This document shows, piece after piece, positions 1-9,908 of a stretch of 64,000 nt of DNA; positions within the stretch are counted from its first letter, which is position 1, and each line of letters opens with the position of its first letter. The stretch comes from Brevinematales bacterium. Lineage in GTDB: Bacteria > Spirochaetota > Brevinematia > DTOW01. The DNA lies in the NCBI GenBank assembly GCA_026415355.1, contig JAOAHF010000008.1, positions 28,127 to 92,126 of the forward strand, given 5' to 3'. The notes beneath the pieces were generated by a model. It was not told the origin of the DNA. It was given only the letters and a program-made list of their open reading frames with translations, and did no database searches. Position numbers and translations under genes: made by a program.

Positions 1-2
1 TA

Positions 3-3000
3 GTTTCATACAAACTTCAGATGGACAACGATTTTGATAACAATTATGATGATAACAATACAAACAAAATTACATTGCTCTTGCAGTTGGGTACCTTTTC
101 GGAAGATATAGATGGTGACAATTTCTTAGACACTGAAATATCAGCATCTCAGAATGGTTTTGATTTCAATGATCCAACAAATGCTAATACAGTAATAACT
201 AAGATAGGTAGTGGCAGAAAAGGCACAGGTAATGGTAGAATTGATACTGAAGACATTAACAAAAACGGACGTCTTGACAAAGAAGAAAATTTTGTCTCAT
301 TCTCTAACACTGTCGAAGGTAGTGGTTGGAAAAAGTTGTCTATAAATATAAACTCTTTATCGCCATCTCAGATTGAAATACTCAAGAAAACCTATCTATC
401 CAGAATAATACTGAAAAAGAATGCTGGTTTAAAGGGCAGAGTATTAGTAGATGAAATTCAATTTAAATTTAGAACAACAAGGAATTATAAAATCGATGGA
501 ATACTAGTCAGAGATCCTTACCAGATAAAATCTACTACTATCTCCGTATATGATTCCCCATTGTATCTGAAAAACAGATTTTTCAACATAGAAGCAAAAA
601 CACCAGAAGAAAAAGAACGATTACAAGAGTACTCATATCTCCACGGGACAAGTGCAATATCAGTCTCCGAAGCAAAATCAATAGATGAAACATCACTAAG
701 AATCACTTATTTTCTTTCAAACGTCTCTATAGATACTAATTCTGTCCCTTACGAAGGAGGAAGAGAAGGTGTTGTTAATATAAGTTTCAATAGCTCCCAA
801 AACTTATCACCTTATTCAAAGCTAGTATGGTATCTTTTTATACCAACTGTAAATGAAGCAGGACAACAGATTAAACAATCAGGAGATACACTCGAGGATG
901 AGGTGATAGTAGTAAGACTCATATCAAAAGAAAGAGATTACTTTGAATTCAACATACCTATTTCAAGGCTTAGAAAAGATTATTGGAATAGGCTAGAACT
1001 CAGAATAAGGGAAGATTATAAGCTCATCCTTAATAACAATATCTATGATACAGTCTACCCGAATGTTGTAGGTTTTCCTTTATTTAGAGATATAAACGCC
1101 TTGGAACTAGGAGTTAGAGTTAGTGAAAATTCTGTCGAACCTATTAACATAGGAGAAATCTGGTTTAATGAGTTTTTCTTGACAGATGTAAATTGGTCTA
1201 TAAGTAGCGCTATTAATTCAACCCTTAACCTTCAGTATACAGGTGACGTAAATATCTTTGGGATTAATATCATTTCAATGCCATATATAGTAATGTCTAT
1301 TGAAAACATATTCCCAAACTTCAAAGGTACTGGGGGAAAGGAAAACGCAAATATCCTTACATATACTCACTATCACTCTTCCGAACTATTCAAGATACTA
1401 GGACTAAATCACTCTTTCTCAATACAAAGAGAAAACTCAGTAAAAGATCCAACACTACCAGAATATTTACTCTACAATAATACATCAAGAGCATTTAGAT
1501 ATTCCTTGAATGCTAAACACAATCTATCTATATTACCCACTTTATCTTACTCCTTCTCAGATAGACAAAATACTATCTCACAAAATGGTCTTATAAACTT
1601 AGGGACTAATCTATTCATACAAAATACAATCTCAGAAGAAGTCGGACTGGATTCATCCATAAGTATATCTTACAACTTATTATTGTTAAATAACACATTT
1701 TCACTTCGTAATACACTTGATCTTTCATCAAGTTATAATGCTAAAAACGTTAACACTAAAACCAATGATGTTTTTCTATTCTCATCACCTTCATTTCAAA
1801 ATTGGGTTTATACTCTAGGACTCTCAAGTGGAATCAACTACCTATCTTTTGGAATAAACAACAACTTCAAACACTCTGAGACTTTTTACACATCTGAAAA
1901 CAAACCTATAAACTTCGTTGAAGAATTATCAAAGGTTTCTATACCCCAAAGAAATCAGTATTCTTTGAATTTACTTTTCGAAGGGTTTAGAGAAAGAGGT
2001 ATTAGAAGAGAAGTCTATGAAAGTGATACACTATCCATGTCTTATGCTAATCTTATGAACTTTGCTAATGTTTATATAACCCCATCTTATGAGTTTAAAG
2101 ACTTTAATTTTAATTACACTTCAAACATGATAAGAAGAGATATTCAAATGAACGGTAGAATTACGTATAAAGTTGATATAAATGTCAATAGATTGATATT
2201 TAGCATACTTTCTCTCAATTCATCACATAACACAACATTTTCTGCAAATAGTATCGACTACAATCTCAAATGGTACGATTTCTACACAAATAACCTATAC
2301 AGAGGAGTAATTGCAATACCTTTCTACGAATACATAGGTTTGTTTGGATATGAAAATCTGAGCAATGCTTTAGTCTTTGTATCCAACCTGTATAATTTAA
2401 GAAGCATAGTTAATCAATTTTCCTCAGCCGGTATTTCTCTATCACTAATACCACAAGAAGACATACTCTTGAGTCTGATACCAAGAAATTATTCTTTAGA
2501 TTATTCAACTACTACAGTGAGAGAGCTTAGTAGTTTTAGACAACTAAATAGATCTTCTTTTTCTGCTGTTTCCTACATCCCTATCCACAAAATAAACTGG
2601 TTTATATTCAAGCGATCAACTAACATCTCTGTAAATGATGTCCAAACCACTTTGTCAGTCATAAGAGAAGAAGATCTAAACGCTTCGATACTCAAAACTA
2701 CTGCAAGTTTCTCTTCTTCTTTTTCTGGGATTCTAGAGCAACAAAATAGTTTTTCAATATCCTATACAATATCCTATCTATACCAGGATATCATAACAAA
2801 CTTGCCAAATTTCTACAAAGATTTCGGTATAGGACTAGTACCACCTCAAACACTCTTTAATTCAATATCTCACAACGTAAGATTACTACTAACATTTTCA
2901 TATACTTCTAACGAAGAATTTGATATAATATTCACAAAACTGAAGGCAAAATCAGTTATAGAAAATAAAGAAGAACTAAACTTTTCTCTTGAAAATCCTT

Positions 3001-3227
3001 GGTACAACAATAATAAATTCACAAGTTTTAGAAGGAAAGTTTTTGAGCTGAATTTCTTTCACGAAACAAGTATTAATCTATCAGATTTTGTTAGATTTAG
3101 TGGATACTTGAAATTCCTATTATCTCAATTATCAGAAGTTTTCGTTCAGAATGATTTGGTAAACGAAAAGTTTCTTGATTATATACCAGGTATAGAAGTA
3201 GGTATAAACATAAGAGTAGTATTTTAG
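3..3227 (+). CDS. Large SprA-like outer-membrane surface protein (5' partial)
   Basis: The reading frame is open to the left edge of the window with no stop, and the first ATG (position 21) has no Shine-Dalgarno sequence, so the true start is probably outside. The visible ~1070 residues begin with an Asp/Asn-rich acidic stretch containing GTGNGRIDTEDINKNGRLD. Then comes a region with GEIWFNEFFLTD near residue 375, and then ~650 residues of alternating polar/hydrophobic, aromatic-rich beta sequence ending in Phe, as outer-membrane barrels do. The acidic calcium-loop-like motif and the GEIWxNE motif recall SprA/gliding-motility surface proteins. Family assignment is by eye only. It could be another large outer-membrane barrel. 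It is convergent with smc across a 93-nt gap. Confidence 0.55.
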   Translation, partial: VSYKLQMDNDFDNNYDDNNTNKITLLLQLGTFSEDIDGDNFLDTEISASQNGFDFNDPTNANTVITKIGSGRKGTGNGRIDTEDINKNGRLDKEENFVSFSNTVEGSGWKKLSININSLSPSQIEILKKTYLSRIILKKNAGLKGRVLVDEIQFKFRTTRNYKIDGILVRDPYQIKSTTISVYDSPLYLKNRFFNIEAKTPEEKERLQEYSYLHGTSAISVSEAKSIDETSLRITYFLSNVSIDTNSVPYEGGREGVVNISFNSSQNLSPYSKLVWYLFIPTVNEAGQQIKQSGDTLEDEVIVVRLISKERDYFEFNIPISRLRKDYWNRLELRIREDYKLILNNNIYDTVYPNVVGFPLFRDINALELGVRVSENSVEPINIGEIWFNEFFLTDVNWSISSAINSTLNLQYTGDVNIFGINIISMPYIVMSIENIFPNFKGTGGKENANILTYTHYHSSELFKILGLNHSFSIQRENSVKDPTLPEYLLYNNTSRAFRYSLNAKHNLSILPTLSYSFSDRQNTISQNGLINLGTNLFIQNTISEEVGLDSSISISYNLLLLNNTFSLRNTLDLSSSYNAKNVNTKTNDVFLFSSPSFQNWVYTLGLSSGINYLSFGINNNFKHSETFYTSENKPINFVEELSKVSIPQRNQYSLNLLFEGFRERGIRREVYESDTLSMSYANLMNFANVYITPSYEFKDFNFNYTSNMIRRDIQMNGRITYKVDINVNRLIFSILSLNSSHNTTFSANSIDYNLKWYDFYTNNLYRGVIAIPFYEYIGLFGYENLSNALVFVSNLYNLRSIVNQFSSAGISLSLIPQEDILLSLIPRNYSLDYSTTTVRELSSFRQLNRSSFSAVSYIPIHKINWFIFKRSTNISVNDVQTTLSVIREEDLNASILKTTASFSSSFSGILEQQNSFSISYTISYLYQDIITNLPNFYKDFGIGLVPPQTLFNSISHNVRLLLTFSYTSNEEFDIIFTKLKAKSVIENKEELNFSLENPWYNNNKFTSFRRKVFELNFFHETSINLSDFVRFSGYLKFLLSQLSEVFVQNDLVNEKFLDYIPGIEVGINIRVVF

Positions 3228-3320
3228 TAATAATTTTTTGAGTACAACAACAAAGCAAAAATTCCTCAATATCCAATAGAATTTAAAAAATACAGTACAG
3301 AGTCTATTTCCGAAACCAGT

Positions 3321-6300
3321 TTATGTCAAAACATCCTGAAGTCTGTAAGATACTATCTTTGATACACCTTTTTCTTCCATTGTGACACCATAGATATCTT
3401 GACATATTTCTATGGTAGATTTATTATGTGAGACAATTATGAATTGTGCTCTATCTTGAAATGCAAGAATAAGTTTTTTAAACCTCTCCGTGTTCTCATC
3501 ATCGAGCGGAGCATCAACTTCATCCATTATAACAACCGGAGTGTTATTTATCAAAAGTGCAGAAAATATGAATATTATTCCAACAAGTGCTTTTTCACCA
3601 CCCGAGAGCAAAAACAAGTTTCTTATTTTTTTACCTGGTATATTAACTATTAACTCGATACCACCATCAACTAAATCATCATCATTAATCTTAATTTCTA
3701 CTCCTCCACCAGCAAAAACTTCTTTAAAAATGTTACTTATTATATCACTTATACTTGTAATAGACTTTGAAACAATAGTATGTATTTCATTATCAATATT
3801 CCTTATCATATCTTCTATTCTTTGCTTACCTTGGAGTATATCATTTAAGTTCGTCATGAGATAATTATACTCTTCTTTTATTTTCTCGAACTGCTCTAAA
3901 GCAGATTCATTTATAAATCCTATTCTTTTGATCTCATTCTTAAGTTGTAAAATAATTTTGCCTATCTCTTCAACACTTTGATCAACACCAACCGATTCTA
4001 TCTCATCAATTCTAACTCCATATTTCTCCAAAAACTCCTCTTCTAAGTTTTCTAAATGCTCACTTAATGTCGAGATCTTTTGATCCAAAACTGAAAGTTC
4101 TTTTTCTATTTTACTTATTTCTTCACTCAATATATCTCTTTCTGAGAGAGCTTTTCTGTATTCTTGAGTCAGCTCTTTTATGGTGTATGATTTGTCTGAA
4201 ATAAATTTTAAGAGACTATCTCTAGAGGCACTTAGTTCGTTTATTTGTGACGATAATATTTCAACTTCAGAAGTATTTCTGACTATGTTACTTTCCTCAC
4301 TCTTTATATCATCTTGTCTCGATTTTATAAATACATCAATCTTGTCAATTTCTTCATCGATTTTATTGATCCTATCAAGAGACGAATTCCTATCGGAAGA
4401 AAGAATACTAGTTTGTATTTCAATTTGAGTAAGCTCATTTTTTCTATGGTATAAAGTTGAGCTAATAGACTGTAACTCAAAATCAATACTACTAACAGAA
4501 AACCTTTCTGAGACCTTTTTCATAGTATTTTTTAACAAAGCATTGATATCTTCAATATCATTCTGAATATCTATTTCTATATCTGGGCAGTACTCTTTCA
4601 CCTCTTCCATAAGATTCTTTATTTTCTTTTCGAGATTTAACAATTGATCACCCAACAAATTTTTTTCATTCTTGAGCGAGAATAGCCTGTTTTGATATAC
4701 CTTCATTTCGTTTATAGTTGCATTAATTTCTTTTTCATACCTTCTCATTTCTTCCGTTTTCACAGAAATAACCAGTACAGTTTCTTTGTATTTCTCTTTA
4801 AGTTGTGACAGAATTTCCTTTGAAGCCGTAAGTTTATGATTAAGTTCATTTATTCTGTTTTTTGTTACAACCATTTTTTCATCTATCTCTATCTTTTTTG
4901 ATAGAAATTCTGTAGCACTTGATAAAAATGGTAGAGTTTTTATATCTTCATATATAGAAAGTGACAGAGACTTTATCTCATCAATACTGCTTTTAACATC
5001 GTTAATTGCAATATCAATACCTAGTATTGTATCACAAATACTAATAATCTTTTGAGATACAAAATCAACTTTACTTATAAACTCCCCAACTCTTAATGCA
5101 CTACTACTTATGTTATTTGAGAACTCTTTAAACAGAGTTTCAGAAGTTTTTGAAAGAGTGTTGATTAAAGATTGTAGATTATTTATCTCTATTTCGGTTT
5201 CTTGAATCATTTTTGAAACAGAGTTTATTTCCTTAGCCATCTCATCCTTATCAAAATTTAGTCTATTCAATTCTTCAGAAATTGAATTTCTCTGACTTTC
5301 TTTTTCTTTTAGCATGTTATCTAGATTCGAGATATTAGCTCCTAGTTCATCCATAGTTTTTGCAATCTCATAATTTCTTGCATTTAAAAATCGTATACTT
5401 AGAAGACTATTTTCAATTTCTCTTAAATCATCTTTGATAATTTGAAATCTTTCCACTACATTGTTCTTCTCTTCTTCCAGTATTGCTTTTTGACGCTCAA
5501 GGTTGCTTATCTCACTTCTTAGGCTTTCTAGCTTAAAGTTGAGATCCCCGATTTCTTTCTCAATTTCTGATATTTTCTTAATTAGTAATTGTTTTTCGTT
5601 TAAAAGTTCTTCAATTCTCAAAGTTTCCTTTTTAATAGAGGCCTGATACAATTCTATTGTTTTTTTTGACATCTCTATTTTGGACTCAAGAGATTTTTTA
5701 TCAATTTCTTTTGACTTCATCTGTTTTTCGATCTCACTTAATCTCTCTCTCTCGATAGAAAGTATTGAATTTTCATTCTGTATTTTTTCATCAATAGTTG
5801 TTATTTGGCTCGAAAGTTTCTCTCGGATATGATATCTTTCATCCAATTGTCTCTGTAATTTTTCTCTTTCTTTTTTCAAGTGATTGATTTCATTTTGGTA
5901 ACTTTTAACTCTTTTGTATATGTATATTTTCTCGAAATTCTCTAACTCTTCTGAGAGCCTCTTGTAGACTTGTAGCTTTTCCGATTCATTTTTGAGCCTC
6001 AAGTATTCTTTTTCAGTTGCTTCTAGTTTGACAGTAAGCACAGACAAATGGTGATTAATGTCTTGCAACTTTTTTTCTGCTTCTTTTTTCTTAAATTTAA
6101 CTTTGGAAAGTCCTAAAAGTTCATCGACATAGTTTCTTTTCTCCTGGGGAGTACCTACAACAAGTCTATCCACCTCTCCCTGTCCTACAATAGCATAACC
6201 CTCCTTACCGAAACCCGTTCCAAGAAATAAACTAATTACATCTTTAACTCTAGCTTCTTGACCGTTAATTAGTACTTTACCCTCTCCAGATCGGTAATAT

Positions 6301-6614
6301 CTTTTAGTTATCTCAATTTCATCAAACGGCAATTGAAGTATCCTTGAAGTATTATCAAACGTTAAAGATACTTCAGCAACACTCAATGATGATCTATACT
6401 GAGACCCTGAAAAAAGAATATCCTCAAATGTATCACCTCTTAGCACTTTTAAACTACTCTCACCAAGTACCCACCTTATTGAATCAATAATATTACTTTT
6501 ACCACTTCCATTTGGACCTATTATTGCGGTAATTGGAGAATGAAACTCTATTTTGCACCTATCAGCAAAGGACTTAAAACCGAAGATTTCAACCTTTTTG
6601 AGAAAAACAGGCAT
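3321..6614 (-). CDS. smc: Chromosome segregation protein SMC
   Basis: SMC is the ATP-driven chromosome-organising ATPase that works with ScpA/ScpB. The 1097-residue protein has the full layout. It starts with MPVFLKKVEIFGFKSFADR and a Walker A motif GPNGSGKS (residues 33-40). A long coiled coil is interrupted by a hinge region near the middle. A second coiled coil is followed by the signature LSGGEKAL (about residue 1003) and a Walker B motif VVIMDEVDAPLDDEN. It is slightly shorter than the usual ~1180 residues, so the coils are short. The start has a purine-rich Shine-Dalgarno sequence (GGGAGGGG). It follows the phosphatase gene by 84 nt and probably shares the apt promoter. Confidence 0.97.
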   Translation of the reverse strand: MPVFLKKVEIFGFKSFADRCKIEFHSPITAIIGPNGSGKSNIIDSIRWVLGESSLKVLRGDTFEDILFSGSQYRSSLSVAEVSLTFDNTSRILQLPFDEIEITKRYYRSGEGKVLINGQEARVKDVISLFLGTGFGKEGYAIVGQGEVDRLVVGTPQEKRNYVDELLGLSKVKFKKKEAEKKLQDINHHLSVLTVKLEATEKEYLRLKNESEKLQVYKRLSEELENFEKIYIYKRVKSYQNEINHLKKEREKLQRQLDERYHIREKLSSQITTIDEKIQNENSILSIERERLSEIEKQMKSKEIDKKSLESKIEMSKKTIELYQASIKKETLRIEELLNEKQLLIKKISEIEKEIGDLNFKLESLRSEISNLERQKAILEEEKNNVVERFQIIKDDLREIENSLLSIRFLNARNYEIAKTMDELGANISNLDNMLKEKESQRNSISEELNRLNFDKDEMAKEINSVSKMIQETEIEINNLQSLINTLSKTSETLFKEFSNNISSSALRVGEFISKVDFVSQKIISICDTILGIDIAINDVKSSIDEIKSLSLSIYEDIKTLPFLSSATEFLSKKIEIDEKMVVTKNRINELNHKLTASKEILSQLKEKYKETVLVISVKTEEMRRYEKEINATINEMKVYQNRLFSLKNEKNLLGDQLLNLEKKIKNLMEEVKEYCPDIEIDIQNDIEDINALLKNTMKKVSERFSVSSIDFELQSISSTLYHRKNELTQIEIQTSILSSDRNSSLDRINKIDEEIDKIDVFIKSRQDDIKSEESNIVRNTSEVEILSSQINELSASRDSLLKFISDKSYTIKELTQEYRKALSERDILSEEISKIEKELSVLDQKISTLSEHLENLEEEFLEKYGVRIDEIESVGVDQSVEEIGKIILQLKNEIKRIGFINESALEQFEKIKEEYNYLMTNLNDILQGKQRIEDMIRNIDNEIHTIVSKSITSISDIISNIFKEVFAGGGVEIKINDDDLVDGGIELIVNIPGKKIRNLFLLSGGEKALVGIIFIFSALLINNTPVVIMDEVDAPLDDENTERFKKLILAFQDRAQFIIVSHNKSTIEICQDIYGVTMEEKGVSKIVSYRLQDVLT

Positions 6615-6698
6615 CCATCCCCTCCCACGAAGAGTATTATATATGTCAATTCCAAATCTATTCTACTTACTCTTACAAAAAACCAACTATCCATACAA

Positions 6699-8111
6699 TT
6701 ATTTGAATTTTACTACAAGTATACAAACATCATCACTTATCTCCTGGTCTGAAAATTCTTTCAAATTTTCTATTAATTTCTCAACTATTTCTTTAGGTTG
6801 ATCTTGATTTAAACTCACAAGTATATCCTTAAGTCTAGATATTCCAAACTCTCTACCCCTCCTGTCGATTTGTTCTATTAAGCCATCTGTATAAAGTACT
6901 AGCATATCACCAGTATTAACTGTTACAGACTTTTTAACAAAATCTATTTTCTCAAATATACCCAAAGGTCTTGTATCCGCATTTAGTAGAATTATATCTT
7001 TATTTTTAACAAGTATTCCTGGAACATGCCCCGCATTTATGTAGTATAACATTTTACTCTTGGGAATATATGTAAGGATAAACAGGGTTATAAAAGTCAT
7101 TAAACTTTCTTCACTATACAGATGTTTATAGATAAATGAATTCACACTCTTCACTACACTACCCAAGTTTTTAGGAGTTATAAGTATCGAGTTTATTATC
7201 GCCTTAACCATCATAGCAACAAGTCCTGCTGATACTCCTTTACCTGCAACATCTCCTATTGTGAATGAGAATATATTTTCACCTTCTATTATATCTAGGT
7301 AATCACCACCAATGTTATAAGCAGGAATGTATACCCCATAGGATTCAAACCACTTGTTGTTTATGTAATTAGTAGGTATGAGTCTGGATTGTATTTGAGA
7401 TGCTATTTTCAAATCTTCCTCAAGAACTTTTTTCTTCTCAGCATCAGTTATGGTCTTAAACATCATACCAAGTATATTAATAAATTGTGACATATAAAAA
7501 AGCTTTCTGAAACTGACTGTATCAGATCTAAAGAACACTAAGCCAATCAGATCATAATTCGGAGAGTATATCGGTATAATGAAATTAGAATCGGTTTCTA
7601 ACATAAGCCTATAAGAGCTCTCAAAAACACTTTTAGGGACTAGTGTAGTATTATTAGTATCTATAAATGGCAACCTAGCTTTATTGGAACTTATAAATTC
7701 AGATATAAGCAAACCATCTTTAGGTAGTCCCTTAAGGAAGTTAATCTTAGAATCTGTTCCTACTAGTTCGTAGAAATCGTGCCCAGTATCCATGTAAACA
7801 GAAACATTATTTACCTTTAAACCTATTGTATTGAATATACTTTTAATAACATTGAAAAAATCTTTCCTATTAGGAAAATCGTACATTCTTGTAAAAATTA
7901 TTTCAACAAAATCTACCAGAAAATTCTTGCTTAAACTCAAATTGGCTTTGTATAAAAAAACCATCCCGATAACAGTCAAAGAATAAACCAGAATCATAAT
8001 ACTTGATAGATTGGGAAACATAAACGATAGAGATACAAATATAGATGAATATATTATCAAAGATACTAATCTTCCGTACCTTGAGAGCAGCAGTTTGAAT
8101 ATTATCATCAA
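6699..8111 (-). CDS. SpoIIE/RsbU-type PP2C phosphatase with N-terminal membrane segments
   Basis: This 470-residue protein has two hydrophobic segments at about residues 14-50. A GAF-like middle region (about 70-230) follows, then a PP2C-type SpoIIE domain (about 250-468) with the metal-binding motifs YNIGGDYLD and GDVAGKGVSA and a final DDVCILVVK. Proteins of this design dephosphorylate anti-anti-sigma factors in partner-switching pathways. No anti-sigma or STAS gene is visible nearby, so its target is unknown. Its start abuts the apt stop (8112), and the apt-phosphatase-smc order suggests cotranscription. The function at domain level is secure; the pathway is inference. Confidence 0.9.
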   Translation of the reverse strand: MMIIFKLLLSRYGRLVSLIIYSSIFVSLSFMFPNLSSIMILVYSLTVIGMVFLYKANLSLSKNFLVDFVEIIFTRMYDFPNRKDFFNVIKSIFNTIGLKVNNVSVYMDTGHDFYELVGTDSKINFLKGLPKDGLLISEFISSNKARLPFIDTNNTTLVPKSVFESSYRLMLETDSNFIIPIYSPNYDLIGLVFFRSDTVSFRKLFYMSQFINILGMMFKTITDAEKKKVLEEDLKIASQIQSRLIPTNYINNKWFESYGVYIPAYNIGGDYLDIIEGENIFSFTIGDVAGKGVSAGLVAMMVKAIINSILITPKNLGSVVKSVNSFIYKHLYSEESLMTFITLFILTYIPKSKMLYYINAGHVPGILVKNKDIILLNADTRPLGIFEKIDFVKKSVTVNTGDMLVLYTDGLIEQIDRRGREFGISRLKDILVSLNQDQPKEIVEKLIENLKEFSDQEISDDVCILVVKFK

Positions 8112-8621
8112 CTAATAAACTATAAGAGAGTATACAGGAATACCTATATTCTCTCTTCCTTTCAGAAAGGATAGCTCAACTAGAAAAGCAGCACCAACTA
8201 CTTGCCCGCCTAGTTTATTCACCATATCTATCATGGCTTTAGTAGTACCACCTGTGGCTAAAAGGTCATCAACTACTAACACTTTTTCACCATTTGATAT
8301 TGCATCCTCATGCATTTCAAGAACAGCATTTCCATATTCGAGAGAATAACTGTAAGATATTGTCTTATATGGCAACTTCCCTTGCTTCCTCACAGGTACA
8401 AAACCGCATCCTTTGAGATATGCTAACAAAGAACCAAATACAAAACCTCTTGCTTCGGGTGCAACTATCTTATCAATTTGAATATCCTTTACCAACTCAT
8501 AAAGATCGTTAACAGCACTTTTAAACACTCTACCTTCTTTGAATAGCGTTGTTAAATCTCTAAATATTATACCACTTATGGGAAAGTCTGGAACATCTCT
8601 TATGAACTTCTTATAGTCCAT
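8112..8621 (-). CDS. apt: Adenine phosphoribosyltransferase
   Basis: This enzyme salvages adenine to AMP using PRPP. The 169-residue length is normal for Apt. The PRPP-binding loop is VLVVDDLLATGGTT and the adenine-side motif is APEARGFVFG. The N-terminal DFPISGIIFRDLTTL is also characteristic of the family. The start has a strong Shine-Dalgarno sequence (GGAGGAG), and a good sigma70-type promoter lies just upstream (8650-8677). It is the first gene of an apparent apt-phosphatase-smc operon. Confidence 0.96.
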   Translation of the reverse strand: MDYKKFIRDVPDFPISGIIFRDLTTLFKEGRVFKSAVNDLYELVKDIQIDKIVAPEARGFVFGSLLAYLKGCGFVPVRKQGKLPYKTISYSYSLEYGNAVLEMHEDAISNGEKVLVVDDLLATGGTTKAMIDMVNKLGGQVVGAAFLVELSFLKGRENIGIPVYSLIVY

Positions 8622-8649
8622 AGCTCCTCCAAATACTTCTAAACTTAAT

Positions 8650-8677
8650 CTTATACCTGTTTTTTTATTCCTTTCAA
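8650..8677 (-). promoter_or_regulatory. Sigma70-type promoter of the apt operon
   Basis: On the minus strand TTGAAA (8672-8677) is followed by a 16-nt spacer and TATAAG (8650-8655). The expected transcript start is near 8643, giving a leader of about 22 nt that contains the apt Shine-Dalgarno sequence. Confidence 0.55.
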
Positions 8678-8718
8678 CTTTAAAATTCTCATATATAACC
8701 CAAAACTAAAAGTAATCA

Positions 8719-9798
8719 TCAAAAAACTTTCTGGTAAATATTTTTCGTCTCTGTTATAAATCTCTCAAATGAGTATATACTCAAGTACTTTCCCAATTTC
8801 TTAACTAGATTTTTTCTTTCGTATGGTTTTTCAAGAAAGTAAGACAACTTAGCGGAAAGACTCTCAGCAGAGTAAGGATCAAAAAATATTTCATTCTCTT
8901 CAAAAAACAACTCTCTCATAACAGGTATATCAGACACCAAAGGCAAAGTCCCCTGTTGTATTGATTCAAACGGTACAAGACCAAATCCTTCCGCTAATGA
9001 AGATAAAACAGTAATCTCTGCATCCTTATAGAAGGATATTAGTTCATCATAAAATACTCCATCTAGAGCAACTACCCTATTACCAACACCAGCATTTTTT
9101 ATTTCTTCATCAAGGTAATCATATACCTCAAACTTCTTACCAATAATTACTAAATACAAATTAGGATAATCTTTATTTAACATTCCTAATGCTCTAACAA
9201 CAACACCAAAGTTTTTGTGAGGTTTTCTTATTCCTACACAAAGTATATACTTTTCTATTCCGTATTTCTTTTTTACATCAACATAAGAATAGTTACTTAC
9301 TAAAGGATTTAAAGCAGGATTATAAACTACGAAAGTCCTAGATGAAATATTAGGATACAACTCTAGAAGTTCTTTTCTAGTATTTTCTGAAACACATATC
9401 ACAGCACTTGCTTTTTCAATCGAATTTTTCATTAAGTTTTTTGCAACCGCGTTCTTCAAAGTACTGCCATAATTGAATTTAAACTGAATCAAATCATGTA
9501 TTGTTACAACATAAGGTAATACTGAAAGAAATGACTTATTGTAGTTGACATAATGTACCAAGTCCACATCTTTTGATCTTTTTTCAGCCAAGAATGTAGA
9601 AATCTGTTCTTTCAACGAGTATATTGATTCTGAAGTTTCAATGGTTGATATATTTTTAAAAAACTTGTCTATTGACTCTTTACTACCCATAAGTGTCAAA
9701 TGAATATCATCAGAATTCAGAAGCCCATATATTAACATTCTAGTATAACTACCTATACCTGTCCTTGTTATGCTTCTTGCATCCAAAAGCACTCTCAT
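8719..9798 (-). CDS. GT4-family glycosyltransferase
   Basis: A 359-residue glycosyltransferase with GT-B fold, family 4. The N-terminal MRVLLDARSITRTGIGSYTR is the usual acceptor-side opening. The C-terminal half has VGIRKPHKNF and the donor-sugar motif SLAEGFGLVPFESIQQG with the conserved EX7E-type glutamates. Such enzymes build capsule, lipopolysaccharide or exopolysaccharide; sugar and acceptor cannot be told. No Shine-Dalgarno sequence is seen directly before the ATG. A GAGGAG lies about 24 nt upstream, so initiation is unusual. It stands alone between apt and the PIN-TRAM gene, both also on the minus strand. Confidence 0.9.
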   Translation of the reverse strand: MRVLLDARSITRTGIGSYTRMLIYGLLNSDDIHLTLMGSKESIDKFFKNISTIETSESIYSLKEQISTFLAEKRSKDVDLVHYVNYNKSFLSVLPYVVTIHDLIQFKFNYGSTLKNAVAKNLMKNSIEKASAVICVSENTRKELLELYPNISSRTFVVYNPALNPLVSNYSYVDVKKKYGIEKYILCVGIRKPHKNFGVVVRALGMLNKDYPNLYLVIIGKKFEVYDYLDEEIKNAGVGNRVVALDGVFYDELISFYKDAEITVLSSLAEGFGLVPFESIQQGTLPLVSDIPVMRELFFEENEIFFDPYSAESLSAKLSYFLEKPYERKNLVKKLGKYLSIYSFERFITETKNIYQKVF

Positions 9799-9908
9799 AC
9801 TTAAAGAAATATTCTTAAGTATCTCCTCAATAATTTTCTAATCAACTTTACCAACACAAAATTAAAATAGGATGTACAGCATTTCTATACTCATAGCTCT
9901 ATGTAAAT

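Noticed and set aside
3444..4428. Plus-strand open frames inside smc
   Set aside because: Shadows of a strongly coding minus-strand gene with Ser/Ile/Leu-rich nonsense sequence.
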